Below are positions 42,720 through 52,090 of a DNA stretch of 64,000 bases, piece by piece; position 1 is the stretch's first letter, and the number at the start of each line of letters is the position of its first letter. The DNA comes from Nostoc sp. UHCC 0926 (GTDB lineage: Bacteria > Cyanobacteriota > Cyanobacteriia > Cyanobacteriales > Nostocaceae). The notes below the pieces were generated by a model. That model did not search any database and was not told the origin of the DNA. It worked only from the letters and a program-made list of their open reading frames with translations. The stretch lies in the NCBI RefSeq assembly GCF_028623165.1, contig NZ_CP117772.1:186001-250000 (forward strand), in the 5' to 3' direction. The position numbers and the translations under genes are program-made.

Positions 42720-44543
42720 ATGCAAACTCCATCTGTGCGTGAGCAAAATACAACAAATCCTTTTTCAGGCTTGATTCAATTTTGGCAGGATGTGAAAGTA
42801 GTTGCTCAACCTTATTGGTATCCAACAAAAGCAGAAGGAAGAGTATTTTCAGATGTGATTCGCTCATGGGGAATGCTCATTTCCTTAGTATTATTAATAG
42901 TCGTAATTGTCGGTGCAAATGCTGCAAATAGTTACTGGAATCGTTATGTAATTGATATCGTTATTGAACAGAGAGACCTTGATAAATATAATAGTACTTT
43001 ATGGCTGTCCAGTCTCATTATTGTAGGAATGGTCTTGTTAGTGACTCTTTTGAGATATGTCAGAAAAAAAATAATTCTTGACTGGTACAAATGGCTAAAT
43101 CTTCATGTTTTAGAAAAATATTTAAGCAATCAAGCTTATTATAAAATCAATTTTAAATCTGATATAGATAATCCAGATCAACGCTTATCCCAAGAAATAG
43201 AACCTATTACTAGTATTGGCTTGAGATTCTCATCTTCTTTACTAGAAAAATCTTTAGAAATGGTCAGTGCTTTGATAATTCTCTGGATAGTTTCTTCACA
43301 AATCGCAATTTATTTAGTTATTTATACAATTTTAGGTAATTTAATAGCTGTTTACTTGAATCAAGCAATAAATAAAGTTAACCAAGAAGAACTTGCATTT
43401 AAAGCGGATTTTGCATATTGCTTAACTCATGTTCGTAATCACGCTGAATCAATCGCTTTTTTTCAGGGAGAAGATGAAGAATTAAATATAATTCAGCGCC
43501 GATTTAATAATGTTTTAAAAACTGCTGAACGCAGGCTGAATTTAGAGAGGGGACAAGATGCTTTTGGCAGAGCATATCAGTCTGCCATTAGCGTATTCTC
43601 GATGTTCATTCTTACACCTTTATTTCTTCAGGATCAAATTGATTATGGACAAATTAACCAAGCTAGTTTTGCTTGCTTTATGTTTTCTAATGCTCTAGGA
43701 GAACTAATAGCCGAGTTTGGGATTTCAGGGCGATTTTCTAGCTATGTAAAGCGTTTAGCAGAGTTTTCAGATGCGCTACAGGCTGCTAGTAAACAACCAG
43801 AGAACGTCAGTACTATTCAAATTCTAGAAGAAGAACGTTTAGCTTTTGAGAATGTCACCTTACAAACGCCAAATTATGAACAGGTGATTGTTGAAAATTT
43901 GTCATTTGCTGTTGGCCCAGGTGAAGGGTTATTGATTGTTGGCCCTAGTGGTAGGGGTAAAAGTTCTTTGTTGAGAGCGATCGCTGGTTTGTGGAATGCA
44001 GGAACTGGTCGTCTAGTGCGTCCTCCTCTAAAAGAAGTATTATTCTTACCCCAACGACCTTATATCATTTTAGGGACTTTGCGCCAACAGTTGCTCTATC
44101 CTCACACAGACAGGAAAATGAGCGATCGCGAACTTGAACACATTTTGCAACAAGTTAACCTGCAACACTTACTTACCCGTGTAGATGGCTTTGATACAGA
44201 AGTTCCTTGGGAAAATATATTGTCGTTAGGAGAACAACAACGCCTCGCTTTTGCACGACTATTAATTACACATCCTAGTTTCACTATCTTAGATGAAGCA
44301 ACGAGTGCTTTAGATTTAAATAACGAAGGTAATTTATATCAACAGTTACAATCAACGAAAACAACTTTTATCAGCGTTGGTCATAGGGAAAGCTTATTTA
44401 ATTATCATCAATGGGTGTTAGAACTTTCACAAGAATCTAATTGGCAACTTGTTTCTATACAAGATTATCAATTGCAAAAAGGAATTGCTGTTAACCCATC
44501 ACAAAAGGAGAAAATTACGATAGATATTTACCCTAAAAATTAA
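42720..44543 (+). CDS. Fused ABC exporter, copy 2, with in-frame stop before C-terminal appendage
   Basis: 607 residues, clearly paralogous to the exporter at 34560 over its whole length (shared DNPDQRLSQEIEPIT, LTHVRNHAESIAFFQGE, GPSGRGKSS Walker A, SLGEQQR signature, FTILDEATSALD Walker B). The membrane and ATPase domains are complete, so it should function. A TAA at 44541-44543 ends the frame, yet the same frame continues to a second TAA at 44736-44738 and encodes the counterpart of exporter 1's appendage (IGLSHKELQTLTDYSLATIR, then VTYRYNKNPEVLKW). The appendage has therefore been cut off by one nonsense codon, or is made by readthrough. It lies downstream of the patatin pair and upstream of a decayed GNAT gene. 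Confidence 0.88.
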   Translation: MQTPSVREQNTTNPFSGLIQFWQDVKVVAQPYWYPTKAEGRVFSDVIRSWGMLISLVLLIVVIVGANAANSYWNRYVIDIVIEQRDLDKYNSTLWLSSLIIVGMVLLVTLLRYVRKKIILDWYKWLNLHVLEKYLSNQAYYKINFKSDIDNPDQRLSQEIEPITSIGLRFSSSLLEKSLEMVSALIILWIVSSQIAIYLVIYTILGNLIAVYLNQAINKVNQEELAFKADFAYCLTHVRNHAESIAFFQGEDEELNIIQRRFNNVLKTAERRLNLERGQDAFGRAYQSAISVFSMFILTPLFLQDQIDYGQINQASFACFMFSNALGELIAEFGISGRFSSYVKRLAEFSDALQAASKQPENVSTIQILEEERLAFENVTLQTPNYEQVIVENLSFAVGPGEGLLIVGPSGRGKSSLLRAIAGLWNAGTGRLVRPPLKEVLFLPQRPYIILGTLRQQLLYPHTDRKMSDRELEHILQQVNLQHLLTRVDGFDTEVPWENILSLGEQQRLAFARLLITHPSFTILDEATSALDLNNEGNLYQQLQSTKTTFISVGHRESLFNYHQWVLELSQESNWQLVSIQDYQLQKGIAVNPSQKEKITIDIYPKN

Positions 44544-44744
44544 CTTAAAATAAAGCTAGAATCAGCAGAAATAGCCACAATTATAGGACTTTCTCATAAA
44601 GAGCTTCAGACATTAACAGACTATTCTCTTGCTACTATCAGAACTAAGGCTAGTCAAGAAAAGTCTGTGACTACTAAGGATGGTGTAACCTACCGCTACA
44701 ACAAGAACCCGGAGGTATTGAAATGGGTAATATATTAAGGCTAT

Positions 44745-44998
44745 ATGGTTAAATGTATCTCAGATAGCACAGGTTTACCTAGCGGTTCCCTAGAAATTGG
44801 CTATTATATCGACAAAAGGGATACGCGTCTGAAGCTATGAAAACTGTGGTAGATTGGGCGTTATCTCAACCCAATGTGCAAAGCGTGACTGCTGGATGCG
44901 ATCGCGATAATATCAGTTCAAAGCGAGTCCTATAAAAAATCGGCATACAGCTTGTAGAATCACGAGAAAAAATACTGATATTAAAATTATCAAAATAG
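44745..44998 (+). pseudogene. Decayed GNAT N-acetyltransferase (possible mdnD/mvdB remnant)
   Basis: Translation across a frameshift near 44818 and an in-frame TAA (44933-44935 region) gives a GNAT C-terminal half: LEIGYYIDK, then GYASEAMKTVVDWAL, VQSVTAGCDRDNISSKRVL, stop, KIGIQLVESRE. The order acetyl-CoA-loop RGYA-type, then DxxNxxSxRVLxKxG, is the RimJ-like GNAT pattern. The N-terminal 70 or so residues are missing. Many microviridin loci carry a GNAT gene (mdnD/mvdB) next to the exporter, and this one directly follows exporter 2, so loss of product N-acetylation is a reasonable inference. Confidence 0.75.
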
Positions 44999-45116
44999 CT
45001 ACGGTAAAATAATTTTGTCTGCTTTAAAAAGAACATCTTGACTTAATGTAATCACAAAAATCTTAAGGTGTTGAAATGAGTAAGAGTTTAGTAACTATTT
45101 GTATATATAAAAATAA

Positions 45117-46802
45117 GTGATACTAACTAAAAAGCAAAAAAAATTAGGTACTTATGAATCTATTACGATTTATGAAACACATTACAAATTTCCTACTTTA
45201 AAAAATCCAAAACTAAAAAAAGTTCAAAGAAAAATTAGAAAATGTCAAAGCTTAATTAAAGAAGGTACTAAATATCATTCTTATTTTTGGGGAATAATCA
45301 AATGGAAAAAAGAAATTAGTCAAGGCGAAACTTTAGCAAAGGTTAAATTATTAATTACAGATTATACTCAACTTCTTGATTTTTTAGAAAATTATAAAAA
45401 TAGTTATCAAAGTTTTTTATTAAAATTTATAGATGACTGGAAAAATTTATTTAGCCAAAAATATGATGAAATTAGAAAAGTAAATGAAGAAAGAAATAAG
45501 CTAGAGATAAAGAATCATAAAAATTCTCAAATAATTGACAAGCTAAAATGGGAGAAAGAAGAAAATTTAAAATCTATTTTGCTGTTAAGTAATACTAATT
45601 TTTTAATTTTAGAAAAAGTAAAGCTACTCAGTGAAGGAATTAAAAATTTAGCCGAGGATACCAAAAATCAAAAGCAAGCTATTCAGAAAATACTTAAAGA
45701 TATAGAGGTGTATCAAGAAATTTATGAATACCAAGTCAGAGCTACAAAAATTCGTCAAGAAATAGCAAAAATAGCTGAAACAGCAATTAATCTAGAAGAG
45801 TCTCTACAAGATTACTTTAGTCCGTTTCAATCTTTAATAGATGATGTAGTAAAAGTAGATGCAGATTTTTACACAATTGTAGGAGAAATTCAAAATTTAG
45901 CAAGTAGTACTCTAAATTCTCAAGTTAATTTATTAACGATACAAGATACTAGTACGATATCTCATGACATCCTCAATTTATTAGTGGCAAGTTATGATAA
46001 AAAAGATAGACTACAAGATGCTTTTTTTCAGTCAAAATTATTAGATTTGCAAGTTCATGACTTTGATTTTAGTAAAAATGAGATAACTTTAAATCAAGCG
46101 ATTTACCTAATATCTAATTATATGTCTACTCAACTGGTTGCTCAAAAGAAAGTGCTAGGAATAGTAGAAACAGATATTGTTTCTGATTATTCTCAAAATT
46201 TTATTGAAAAAACAGAATTGGCGGAACAACCTAATAATGATAATGAGATTGCAACAAAATTTCAAAATAATTGGAATATTGATTACAGTAAATTGCAAAA
46301 CCTTCTTACACAGTGTAAGTGGCAAGAAGCTGATATTGAAACAGCTAAATTAATGCTACAAGTCATGGGTAAGAATGATTGGAATGAAGTTTATAGACAA
46401 GATATTCTTAACTTTTCATGTCAAGCTTTTCATAAAATTGATCGACTTTGGCAACAATACAGTCATGGTTACTTTGGCTTTAGTGTTCAGCAAAGTATTT
46501 GGAACGAAATAGGCGGTCAAATAGATTATGAAACAGAAAAAAGACTTGGCGATCGCCTGGGTTGGCGAAAAGAGGGAAACTGGTTAAATTACGACCAAAT
46601 AACTTTTAAATTATCCCCAACGACACCGATGGGGCATCTACCAGTGAAATGGTTACATTATGACCAAAATATATTAGACATACCCCCATATTCATCTACA
46701 GCCCCTCTGTCAATAGCAGCTTGGCGAGTTGGGTCTTGGCTAGTATGGCAGATGCATTTATTTTTCACTCGTGCTAAAACTTGTCATGAAACTTTACCAT
46801 GA
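45117..46802 (+). CDS. Coiled-coil protein with C-terminal GUN4 domain
   Basis: 561 residues from a GTG at 45117; no good ribosome site is visible and a 14-codon open frame (ATG at 45075) overlaps it by GTGA, so the start is uncertain. The N-terminal part is Lys/Glu-rich and largely helical (coiled-coil about 90-240). The C-terminal 140 residues match the GUN4 fold: LQNLLTQCKWQEAD, LMLQVMGK, IDRLWQQYSHGYFGFSVQ, GDRLGWRKEGNW, MGHLPVKWL. GUN4 binds tetrapyrroles and stimulates Mg-chelatase, but cyanobacteria have many GUN4 domains in multidomain proteins of unknown, probably regulatory, role. The gene is AT-rich compared with the NRPS and the HMGS operon. Confidence 0.8.
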   Translation: MILTKKQKKLGTYESITIYETHYKFPTLKNPKLKKVQRKIRKCQSLIKEGTKYHSYFWGIIKWKKEISQGETLAKVKLLITDYTQLLDFLENYKNSYQSFLLKFIDDWKNLFSQKYDEIRKVNEERNKLEIKNHKNSQIIDKLKWEKEENLKSILLLSNTNFLILEKVKLLSEGIKNLAEDTKNQKQAIQKILKDIEVYQEIYEYQVRATKIRQEIAKIAETAINLEESLQDYFSPFQSLIDDVVKVDADFYTIVGEIQNLASSTLNSQVNLLTIQDTSTISHDILNLLVASYDKKDRLQDAFFQSKLLDLQVHDFDFSKNEITLNQAIYLISNYMSTQLVAQKKVLGIVETDIVSDYSQNFIEKTELAEQPNNDNEIATKFQNNWNIDYSKLQNLLTQCKWQEADIETAKLMLQVMGKNDWNEVYRQDILNFSCQAFHKIDRLWQQYSHGYFGFSVQQSIWNEIGGQIDYETEKRLGDRLGWRKEGNWLNYDQITFKLSPTTPMGHLPVKWLHYDQNILDIPPYSSTAPLSIAAWRVGSWLVWQMHLFFTRAKTCHETLP

Positions 46803-46840
46803 GTGAATCGTACATTATTTAATAATAGGCGAGAAAGCTA

Positions 46841-47251
46841 ATGAATAATATGAATCTGTCGGATACAGAAATAGAAATTTTACTTTTTGGAAAATGGCGT
46901 TTTAATACAAATTGGGAAAAAATTTCTATTGAATTTAAAGATGATATGACTTATGAGCAAACTAGAATTCAAACGTTTCTTTTATCTAAACCCAGCGAAT
47001 TGATCACGGGTAATAAATTTACTGGTGTATGGCACATAAATGATAGAAGATTATGTTTAATTGTTAAAACTGTTCCTAAATCATTTTTTAATTTGCAAGT
47101 ACTGATATTATCTAAAGTATATTTGGCAGATATGATAGCTAGCGTCTGGTCTATATTTATAACAGAAAATTATGAAGTTATTGAAATTAATAGCTCAAGG
47201 TTTCTAATAAACAATAAAAATCAGAGAATTGCTGGGATAAAAATCGATTAA
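46841..47251 (+). CDS. Hypothetical protein, 136 aa
   Basis: I do not recognise a family. The start could be ATG 46841 or ATG 46850. The sequence is beta-rich: ILLFGKWRFNTNW, then TGNKFTGVWHINDRRLCLIV, a pattern reminiscent of small lipocalin-like barrels in which a GxW motif opens the first strand. There is no signal peptide or membrane helix. It lies 38 bp after the GUN4 gene on the same strand, is equally AT-rich and probably shares its transcript. Confidence 0.6.
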   Translation: MNNMNLSDTEIEILLFGKWRFNTNWEKISIEFKDDMTYEQTRIQTFLLSKPSELITGNKFTGVWHINDRRLCLIVKTVPKSFFNLQVLILSKVYLADMIASVWSIFITENYEVIEINSSRFLINNKNQRIAGIKID

Positions 47252-47294
47252 TACTTTTTCGCTTCTTGTAATATTAACTTAAAAAATCTAGGTA

Positions 47295-47409
47295 ATACCA
47301 ATTCGCTATGAAGATGCACTTAATTTTTATTAAACGAACCGCCAAGTACGCCAAATACGCCAAGGAAGAAGGAATAATCATTAAGTGCAAGTTTAGGGAG
47401 AATTGGTAT
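47295..47409. repeat. 115-bp inverted-repeat element with CGCCAAGTA tandem core
   Basis: Ends ATACCAATTC / GAATTGGTAT, inner arms GCACTTAAT / ATTAAGTGC, and a core of CGCCAAGTACGCCAAATACG-type units. This is a common Nostoc dispersed repeat. It explains an apparent short open frame here, which I do not regard as a gene. The rest of 47252-47616 shows nothing further. Confidence 0.75.
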
Positions 47410-47616
47410 AACATATCAAGTCTGTGTAAATTCTTACGGTACCGTATTTTAGTAGTAGACTTCTTGAAATTAATTTACAATATTAATATTAATATGAATA
47501 ATATTAATCTTATGGATAGAGAGCTTAAAAAATCTTAGAGCTTGCAAAACTTATTGTGCTAATCTAGTTTAGTACCACTAAGACTAACTATAACTTGAAT
47601 TTAATTCGTTTTTACC

Positions 47617-50088
47617 TTACTTATGTATTTCTTTTGGGCAGTTGGGCTTTCTGATAATGTGCATACCTAGAATTTTTAAAGTAGTATTATTATGGCGGAT
47701 AGTGAGTGATGTTAACTCTTGACCCAACAGATAAAAGCTGCCCATAATACTAACCCAATTGTACAGTCCGTTTTTTGCTCTATTAAGCGTTATTGTCGCA
47801 TTCCTTCGATTATTTGCTCCTTTAAGTATTAAAATGCCACCAAAATTAAAACTACCTGATGTAATTAATTTACTGCTATTAACGCTAGCTGTGATATTGG
47901 CAAAGGTGTAGCCTAAAAACTTGAGGCTTCCTGCAATATTGGCAGAATTATTGATATTACCATTAGTTCCTTTACTCAGATTGACTGTAGCGCCGTTGAA
48001 AGCTAAAATGCCAAAATTGAAATTACTTGTAGCTTGAAATCCGCTCTCGTTCAGGCTGATACCTAACGCCGTGAATTGTTTGCCTAAGAGAGTAACATCG
48101 CCTAAACCAAAAACCTTTTTATTAGTTAAATCAAGTTTAAAACTAGGAACATTGAGCTTTAGAATATTGCCTAAATTAAGAGCTACATCATTAATTGAAA
48201 CGTTTTGAGTGTTAAATGATAAAGTGCCGCTACCCAAAGATTGATTAAAAGCAATAATATTTGCTGTTCCTGTTGCGCTTTGATTCTTCAAATTAACTGT
48301 GAGGTTCGGAATAGCGAAAGTCAAGAAACCTGCTAAATTCAGCCGAACATTCCTCAGACTGACACTATTTTGAGTAACATCAAACATAATCCCTGCTAAG
48401 GTATTCCCAAAAACTGAAATTGTTCCTAAACCACTACCGCTACCAGATTTTATATCGATACTCAGAGCATCAACATCAATACTCAACAGATTGCCTAAAC
48501 TCAGGTCAAAGTTTTTAAAGGTAGTATTGGTGGGGGTAATTTTAAATTCAACATTTGCAATTTCGTTGTCAAGAATTTCTAAATAACCATCTCCCTGAAG
48601 ATACTGCTCACTAGGTGTTACCTTTAAAGATAAATCTAAACTATCGTCATCCGTTCCCTTAATTTTCAGAAATCCTAAATCAATTTCCAGAACTTTTAAT
48701 GAACCACAGATATTATTAAAAGTTTTATCTCCTTGAAGGATTAAGATTGCCTCGTGCCCCCAAGCATTAATTTTGCCATTAATTTCTAAACCTTCTGATA
48801 TCGCTTGAGCCGCAATTATTGTCGGAAAAGGAACATACTTAATTAAAGGATTGATTTTTCCGTCTCCATCCCCATCAATTGATTCGATGTTTAAGTTTAC
48901 TAAGCTTTCTAAAAGCCCTAGTGCTTTGTTAATTAAATCGGTTGAATAACCTACTTGTTTGCTAAGAAAGGAAGTGACTGGTCCCCGCCACAAATCTATT
49001 AAGCTAATCGGTTGCTTGGGATTTAAAATTAAAGCTAATCTTTCAGGATCATTAGTGTCCATCAGAAAAGCTACCTCAAGGTCTATTTTTTCCCATTTCA
49101 AATCACCAATGAAGCCAAAGTTATCGAAGTAAGGAGGTAAATACGTTCCGCCTCCTTGAAACCTGATATTGCGAAGTTCAGTTCCTACCAATCCATAGGG
49201 ATTAAACCAAGATTTTTCACCTTGTTGACAAAAGTATGCTGTTAAAGATTCGGGTTCGAGAGAGAGACTACCAGAGAGAAATAGCTTAGGTTCTTTTTCT
49301 TGGGTGGGATCGTAGCCTTGAAGAATCAAATTTCCAGTTAATCCAAAGTTTGGCTCTAAATCAGCCCCAATATTTAACCCTATGAGCAAGTTATTAAAAG
49401 TAGCCTTAAATTGTTGCTGGGAAAATAGCTGAATATCGCCTGCAATATTACCTGTTAAGCTAACCTGTCCTGCCGGATTAAAGTTAATTATCGCTCCTAA
49501 GCACCCAATTCCTAAACTTCGATGAATAAAACTGCTGAAATTTGTCTGGATATTATTGAAGTCAATATTTCCAATAAAGTTGAATCCTCTGCTTAAGTTA
49601 ATGTAACCTAATTTTGAATGTACAAAATAATGTTCAGCATCAGTAATAATTAACTCTAGATTGCTGATTTTTAAATCGTTAATAATAGGAAGTTCCTTTG
49701 TTAGATTGCTAAACTTAAAATCATTATTTAATTTATATTTTAATATTGTTTCTTTGCAAAAACATAATTCAATATCTTGGTTATTTAGTAATCCTTTAAA
49801 GTGGAGTTCTACTTCTTGATAATTTTTATAAAATTTATATTTTGGTGAAGATATTATAATTTCAGGCTTGCCAAATATTTCAATAATGATTCTATCAAGC
49901 AGCACATCCATGTATGGAACTGTACTATGAATGCTAAAAACTTTGTCTAAAATTAATTGTAAATCATGCTCAAAATCTAAATAAGCTCCTGAACTGGATG
50001 AGACTAAATTTACATTATCTGATAATTCAAGTTTTGATTTGATAGCATCAAGTAAGGTAATTATTGTGAAATCAATCCTATTAGCCAT
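47617..50088 (-). CDS. Large beta-repeat protein of unknown function, 823 aa
   Basis: I do not recognise a family. The start ATG at 50088 gives MANRIDFT. There is no signal peptide or membrane helix. The first 400 residues are mixed; a short acidic segment DGDGDGK near residue 428 resembles a calcium-binding loop. From about 480 to the end the protein is built of degenerate repeats of about 50-60 residues, each with a strand pattern like LGxxLxIxVxxLSIDIKxxxGxGLGTISVFG or NLGNILKLNVPSFKLDL. This suggests an extended beta structure of the AsmA/lipid-transfer or solenoid kind, but that is inference. It is AT-rich, faces away from its neighbours and is separated by 432 bp from the P450 gene. Confidence 0.75.
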   Translation of the reverse strand: MANRIDFTIITLLDAIKSKLELSDNVNLVSSSSGAYLDFEHDLQLILDKVFSIHSTVPYMDVLLDRIIIEIFGKPEIIISSPKYKFYKNYQEVELHFKGLLNNQDIELCFCKETILKYKLNNDFKFSNLTKELPIINDLKISNLELIITDAEHYFVHSKLGYINLSRGFNFIGNIDFNNIQTNFSSFIHRSLGIGCLGAIINFNPAGQVSLTGNIAGDIQLFSQQQFKATFNNLLIGLNIGADLEPNFGLTGNLILQGYDPTQEKEPKLFLSGSLSLEPESLTAYFCQQGEKSWFNPYGLVGTELRNIRFQGGGTYLPPYFDNFGFIGDLKWEKIDLEVAFLMDTNDPERLALILNPKQPISLIDLWRGPVTSFLSKQVGYSTDLINKALGLLESLVNLNIESIDGDGDGKINPLIKYVPFPTIIAAQAISEGLEINGKINAWGHEAILILQGDKTFNNICGSLKVLEIDLGFLKIKGTDDDSLDLSLKVTPSEQYLQGDGYLEILDNEIANVEFKITPTNTTFKNFDLSLGNLLSIDVDALSIDIKSGSGSGLGTISVFGNTLAGIMFDVTQNSVSLRNVRLNLAGFLTFAIPNLTVNLKNQSATGTANIIAFNQSLGSGTLSFNTQNVSINDVALNLGNILKLNVPSFKLDLTNKKVFGLGDVTLLGKQFTALGISLNESGFQATSNFNFGILAFNGATVNLSKGTNGNINNSANIAGSLKFLGYTFANITASVNSSKLITSGSFNFGGILILKGANNRRNATITLNRAKNGLYNWVSIMGSFYLLGQELTSLTIRHNNTTLKILGMHIIRKPNCPKEIHK

Positions 50089-50520
50089 AAGTAAGTTGAT
50101 GTAAATCTTTTTAATAGATTGGTTTAGAGGTTATTTATAGCAAAGCTACCAACTACTGGTACGGTTTTCTGGGCGTAGCTAGGGTTATCCATCTGGTCTA
50201 CCGATGCATAGAAAACATCCATATCTACGTGAATTATCTTCCTAATTCTAACGACAGATTTTTGTCCTAGGTGTAGCTTTGCCACAAGCAGTCTCACTTT
50301 TCACACACCATTTTCAACGAAGCAAATACAACACCAGTTTTATAGTAGACTAGCACTACTTTTTTGACATCTCTGGCATAGCATAACCTGTCTTCAAGTG
50401 TAAAAAAAATCAGGAAGTAAATCTTACTTTATTTCTGCCCTGAAGAAATAATTCGTGGGAAAAAAGGTTGTGTTGCAAAAACAATTTGAGGACAGACGAT
50501 AGAGCGGGGGACACGAATCG
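50089..50520. other. 432-bp gap between P450 and beta-repeat protein genes
   Basis: No credible gene, repeat or RNA seen. It must hold the promoter of the 823-residue gene on the - strand and the 3' end of the cassette operon. No clear terminator was found. Confidence 0.6.
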
Positions 50521-51885
50521 TCATTTACGTTGATAACTGATGCGCGTGGGTGATGGTCGAGGAGCACCGCCGAGTACGCTTATCGTCTTTGGATTGGGTG
50601 TGAGTAGGGTCAAATTATACTTACGTAGCAACTTTGCGAGGATGATGGCCATCTCACTTTTCGCAAAGTTCATCCCTGGACATTTACGCCCACCTCCGCC
50701 AAACCCCATAATAGCATACTGGTCTTTGCCTTCGCTCCGTTCTTTGCTAAAGCGATCGGGGTCAAAAAGAGGTGGATTGCTAAACTTGCTTTCTAGATAA
50801 TGGGAACTTCCTGCGGCTATAACCACACGCCAGCCTGCGGGAATTTGATAATCCCCGACTTGAACCTCCTGTTCAGTGACCCGCAGCAGCATATCTGCGG
50901 ATGGTTTCAGCCTTACGGTCTCATCAATCACTTGGAAGGTTAGTGGCAAGCTTCTAAAGCTCATGGCATCGATGCTGTCATTTAGAACCTCAACTTCAGT
51001 TTGTAAGCGTGCCAAAATGTTCGGGTGTTGGAGGGTGAGGAGAACACACCAGGCGGCTTGCCGTGCGGTGGTATCATTTCCGGCAAATATCAGACCCAGC
51101 CATAGGTCTGCTGCCTTCTGGTCGTCGAGGTAGGTTCCATCGTCCAAAGGAGTATTGAGTAACAAAGATATGACATCATCGTAGGTCTCAGGAGCTTGAC
51201 GACGTTGTTGGCAAAGGCGACCTAGAATGTTTCGGATCTTTGCCCTAGCGCGATCGCGACGTTTATATCTAGGCAGTGGCCAGTCAGGGGGTAAGATGAT
51301 GCTCACGGACTTGGCAATATCCGAATATGCTTCCCAGAATTCCGAACCTAATTCATCTCGGAAATTTGCTCCAGCAAAGGCGTGCCCAGCAATAGACCGC
51401 GTTACTAGGCGCATCTCGTCCATAATATCCATCTCGCCCGACTCCCCTAAACGATCGAGCCAGACATCAACTTCGTAGTTCATGGCATTTAAGTAGCCCA
51501 AGCTACGTTCTCTACCGAAGATGATTGGTAGAAAAATGCGCTGCTTTTTGTACTGCTCCTTTGAGGCGGTAAGGAATACTTCACCGATCGTATATTTCAG
51601 GATTTCATAGCCCTTGGCGATATTTAAGCTTTTGTCAGTTTCGTTGTAAAACCATTGATGGTATTCACTGCCAGTGACCACCACTATCGGTTCGGGTATT
51701 TTAACAGTGAATACATTACCTAACTCCTGATAGCCCTTGTAAAACAGAGCACCTTTGTCCTGCATAAATTGTGGAAGATGCCCAATAATCGGCCACCCCC
51801 CTTTGAGTACAGGTGGGAGTTGCATCGGATCTCCTGATTTCAAAGAGGAAGGATTCTCAAGGCTATCTGATAGATTATATTTCAT
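50521..51885 (-). CDS. Cytochrome P450
   Basis: 454 residues from the ATG at 51885, chosen because GGGGAG lies 8 nt upstream; a GTG at 51894 is the alternative. P450 hallmarks are intact: I-helix oxygen-binding AGNDTTARQ, K-helix ETVR, and the haem loop FGGGGRKCPGMNFAKSEM with the Cys ligand. The N-terminus (LPPVLKGGWPIIGHLPQFM) and overall sequence resemble the CYP51/CYP120-like group; there is no membrane anchor, so it is probably soluble. It lies 205 bp downstream of the AT gene on the same strand as the HMGS cassette, suggesting late oxidation of the same product. The electron donor is not encoded nearby. Confidence 0.9.
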   Translation of the reverse strand: MKYNLSDSLENPSSLKSGDPMQLPPVLKGGWPIIGHLPQFMQDKGALFYKGYQELGNVFTVKIPEPIVVVTGSEYHQWFYNETDKSLNIAKGYEILKYTIGEVFLTASKEQYKKQRIFLPIIFGRERSLGYLNAMNYEVDVWLDRLGESGEMDIMDEMRLVTRSIAGHAFAGANFRDELGSEFWEAYSDIAKSVSIILPPDWPLPRYKRRDRARAKIRNILGRLCQQRRQAPETYDDVISLLLNTPLDDGTYLDDQKAADLWLGLIFAGNDTTARQAAWCVLLTLQHPNILARLQTEVEVLNDSIDAMSFRSLPLTFQVIDETVRLKPSADMLLRVTEQEVQVGDYQIPAGWRVVIAAGSSHYLESKFSNPPLFDPDRFSKERSEGKDQYAIMGFGGGGRKCPGMNFAKSEMAIILAKLLRKYNLTLLTPNPKTISVLGGAPRPSPTRISYQRK

Positions 51886-52090
51886 TTCGTTCACTCCCCA
51901 AGATTGACCTATGTGAAAGTAAGTGCGGTACTCTCTACTGAATTAGACCCAGAAGAATAAATCTGACTCTATCATTCTTCAGAGCGGTGGTTTGATGAAA
52001 AGATGGACAAATGATTAGGTGGGTGGATGGCTTCGAGACACTGCGTGATTTTACATGATCTGCTTGAGTCAGACAATAGTCGTCTCTCTT

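Noticed and set aside
47308..47538. 76-codon open frame after the 136-aa gene
   Set aside because: Its first third is the CGCCAAGTA tandem repeat inside an inverted-repeat element; the rest has no recognisable protein features.
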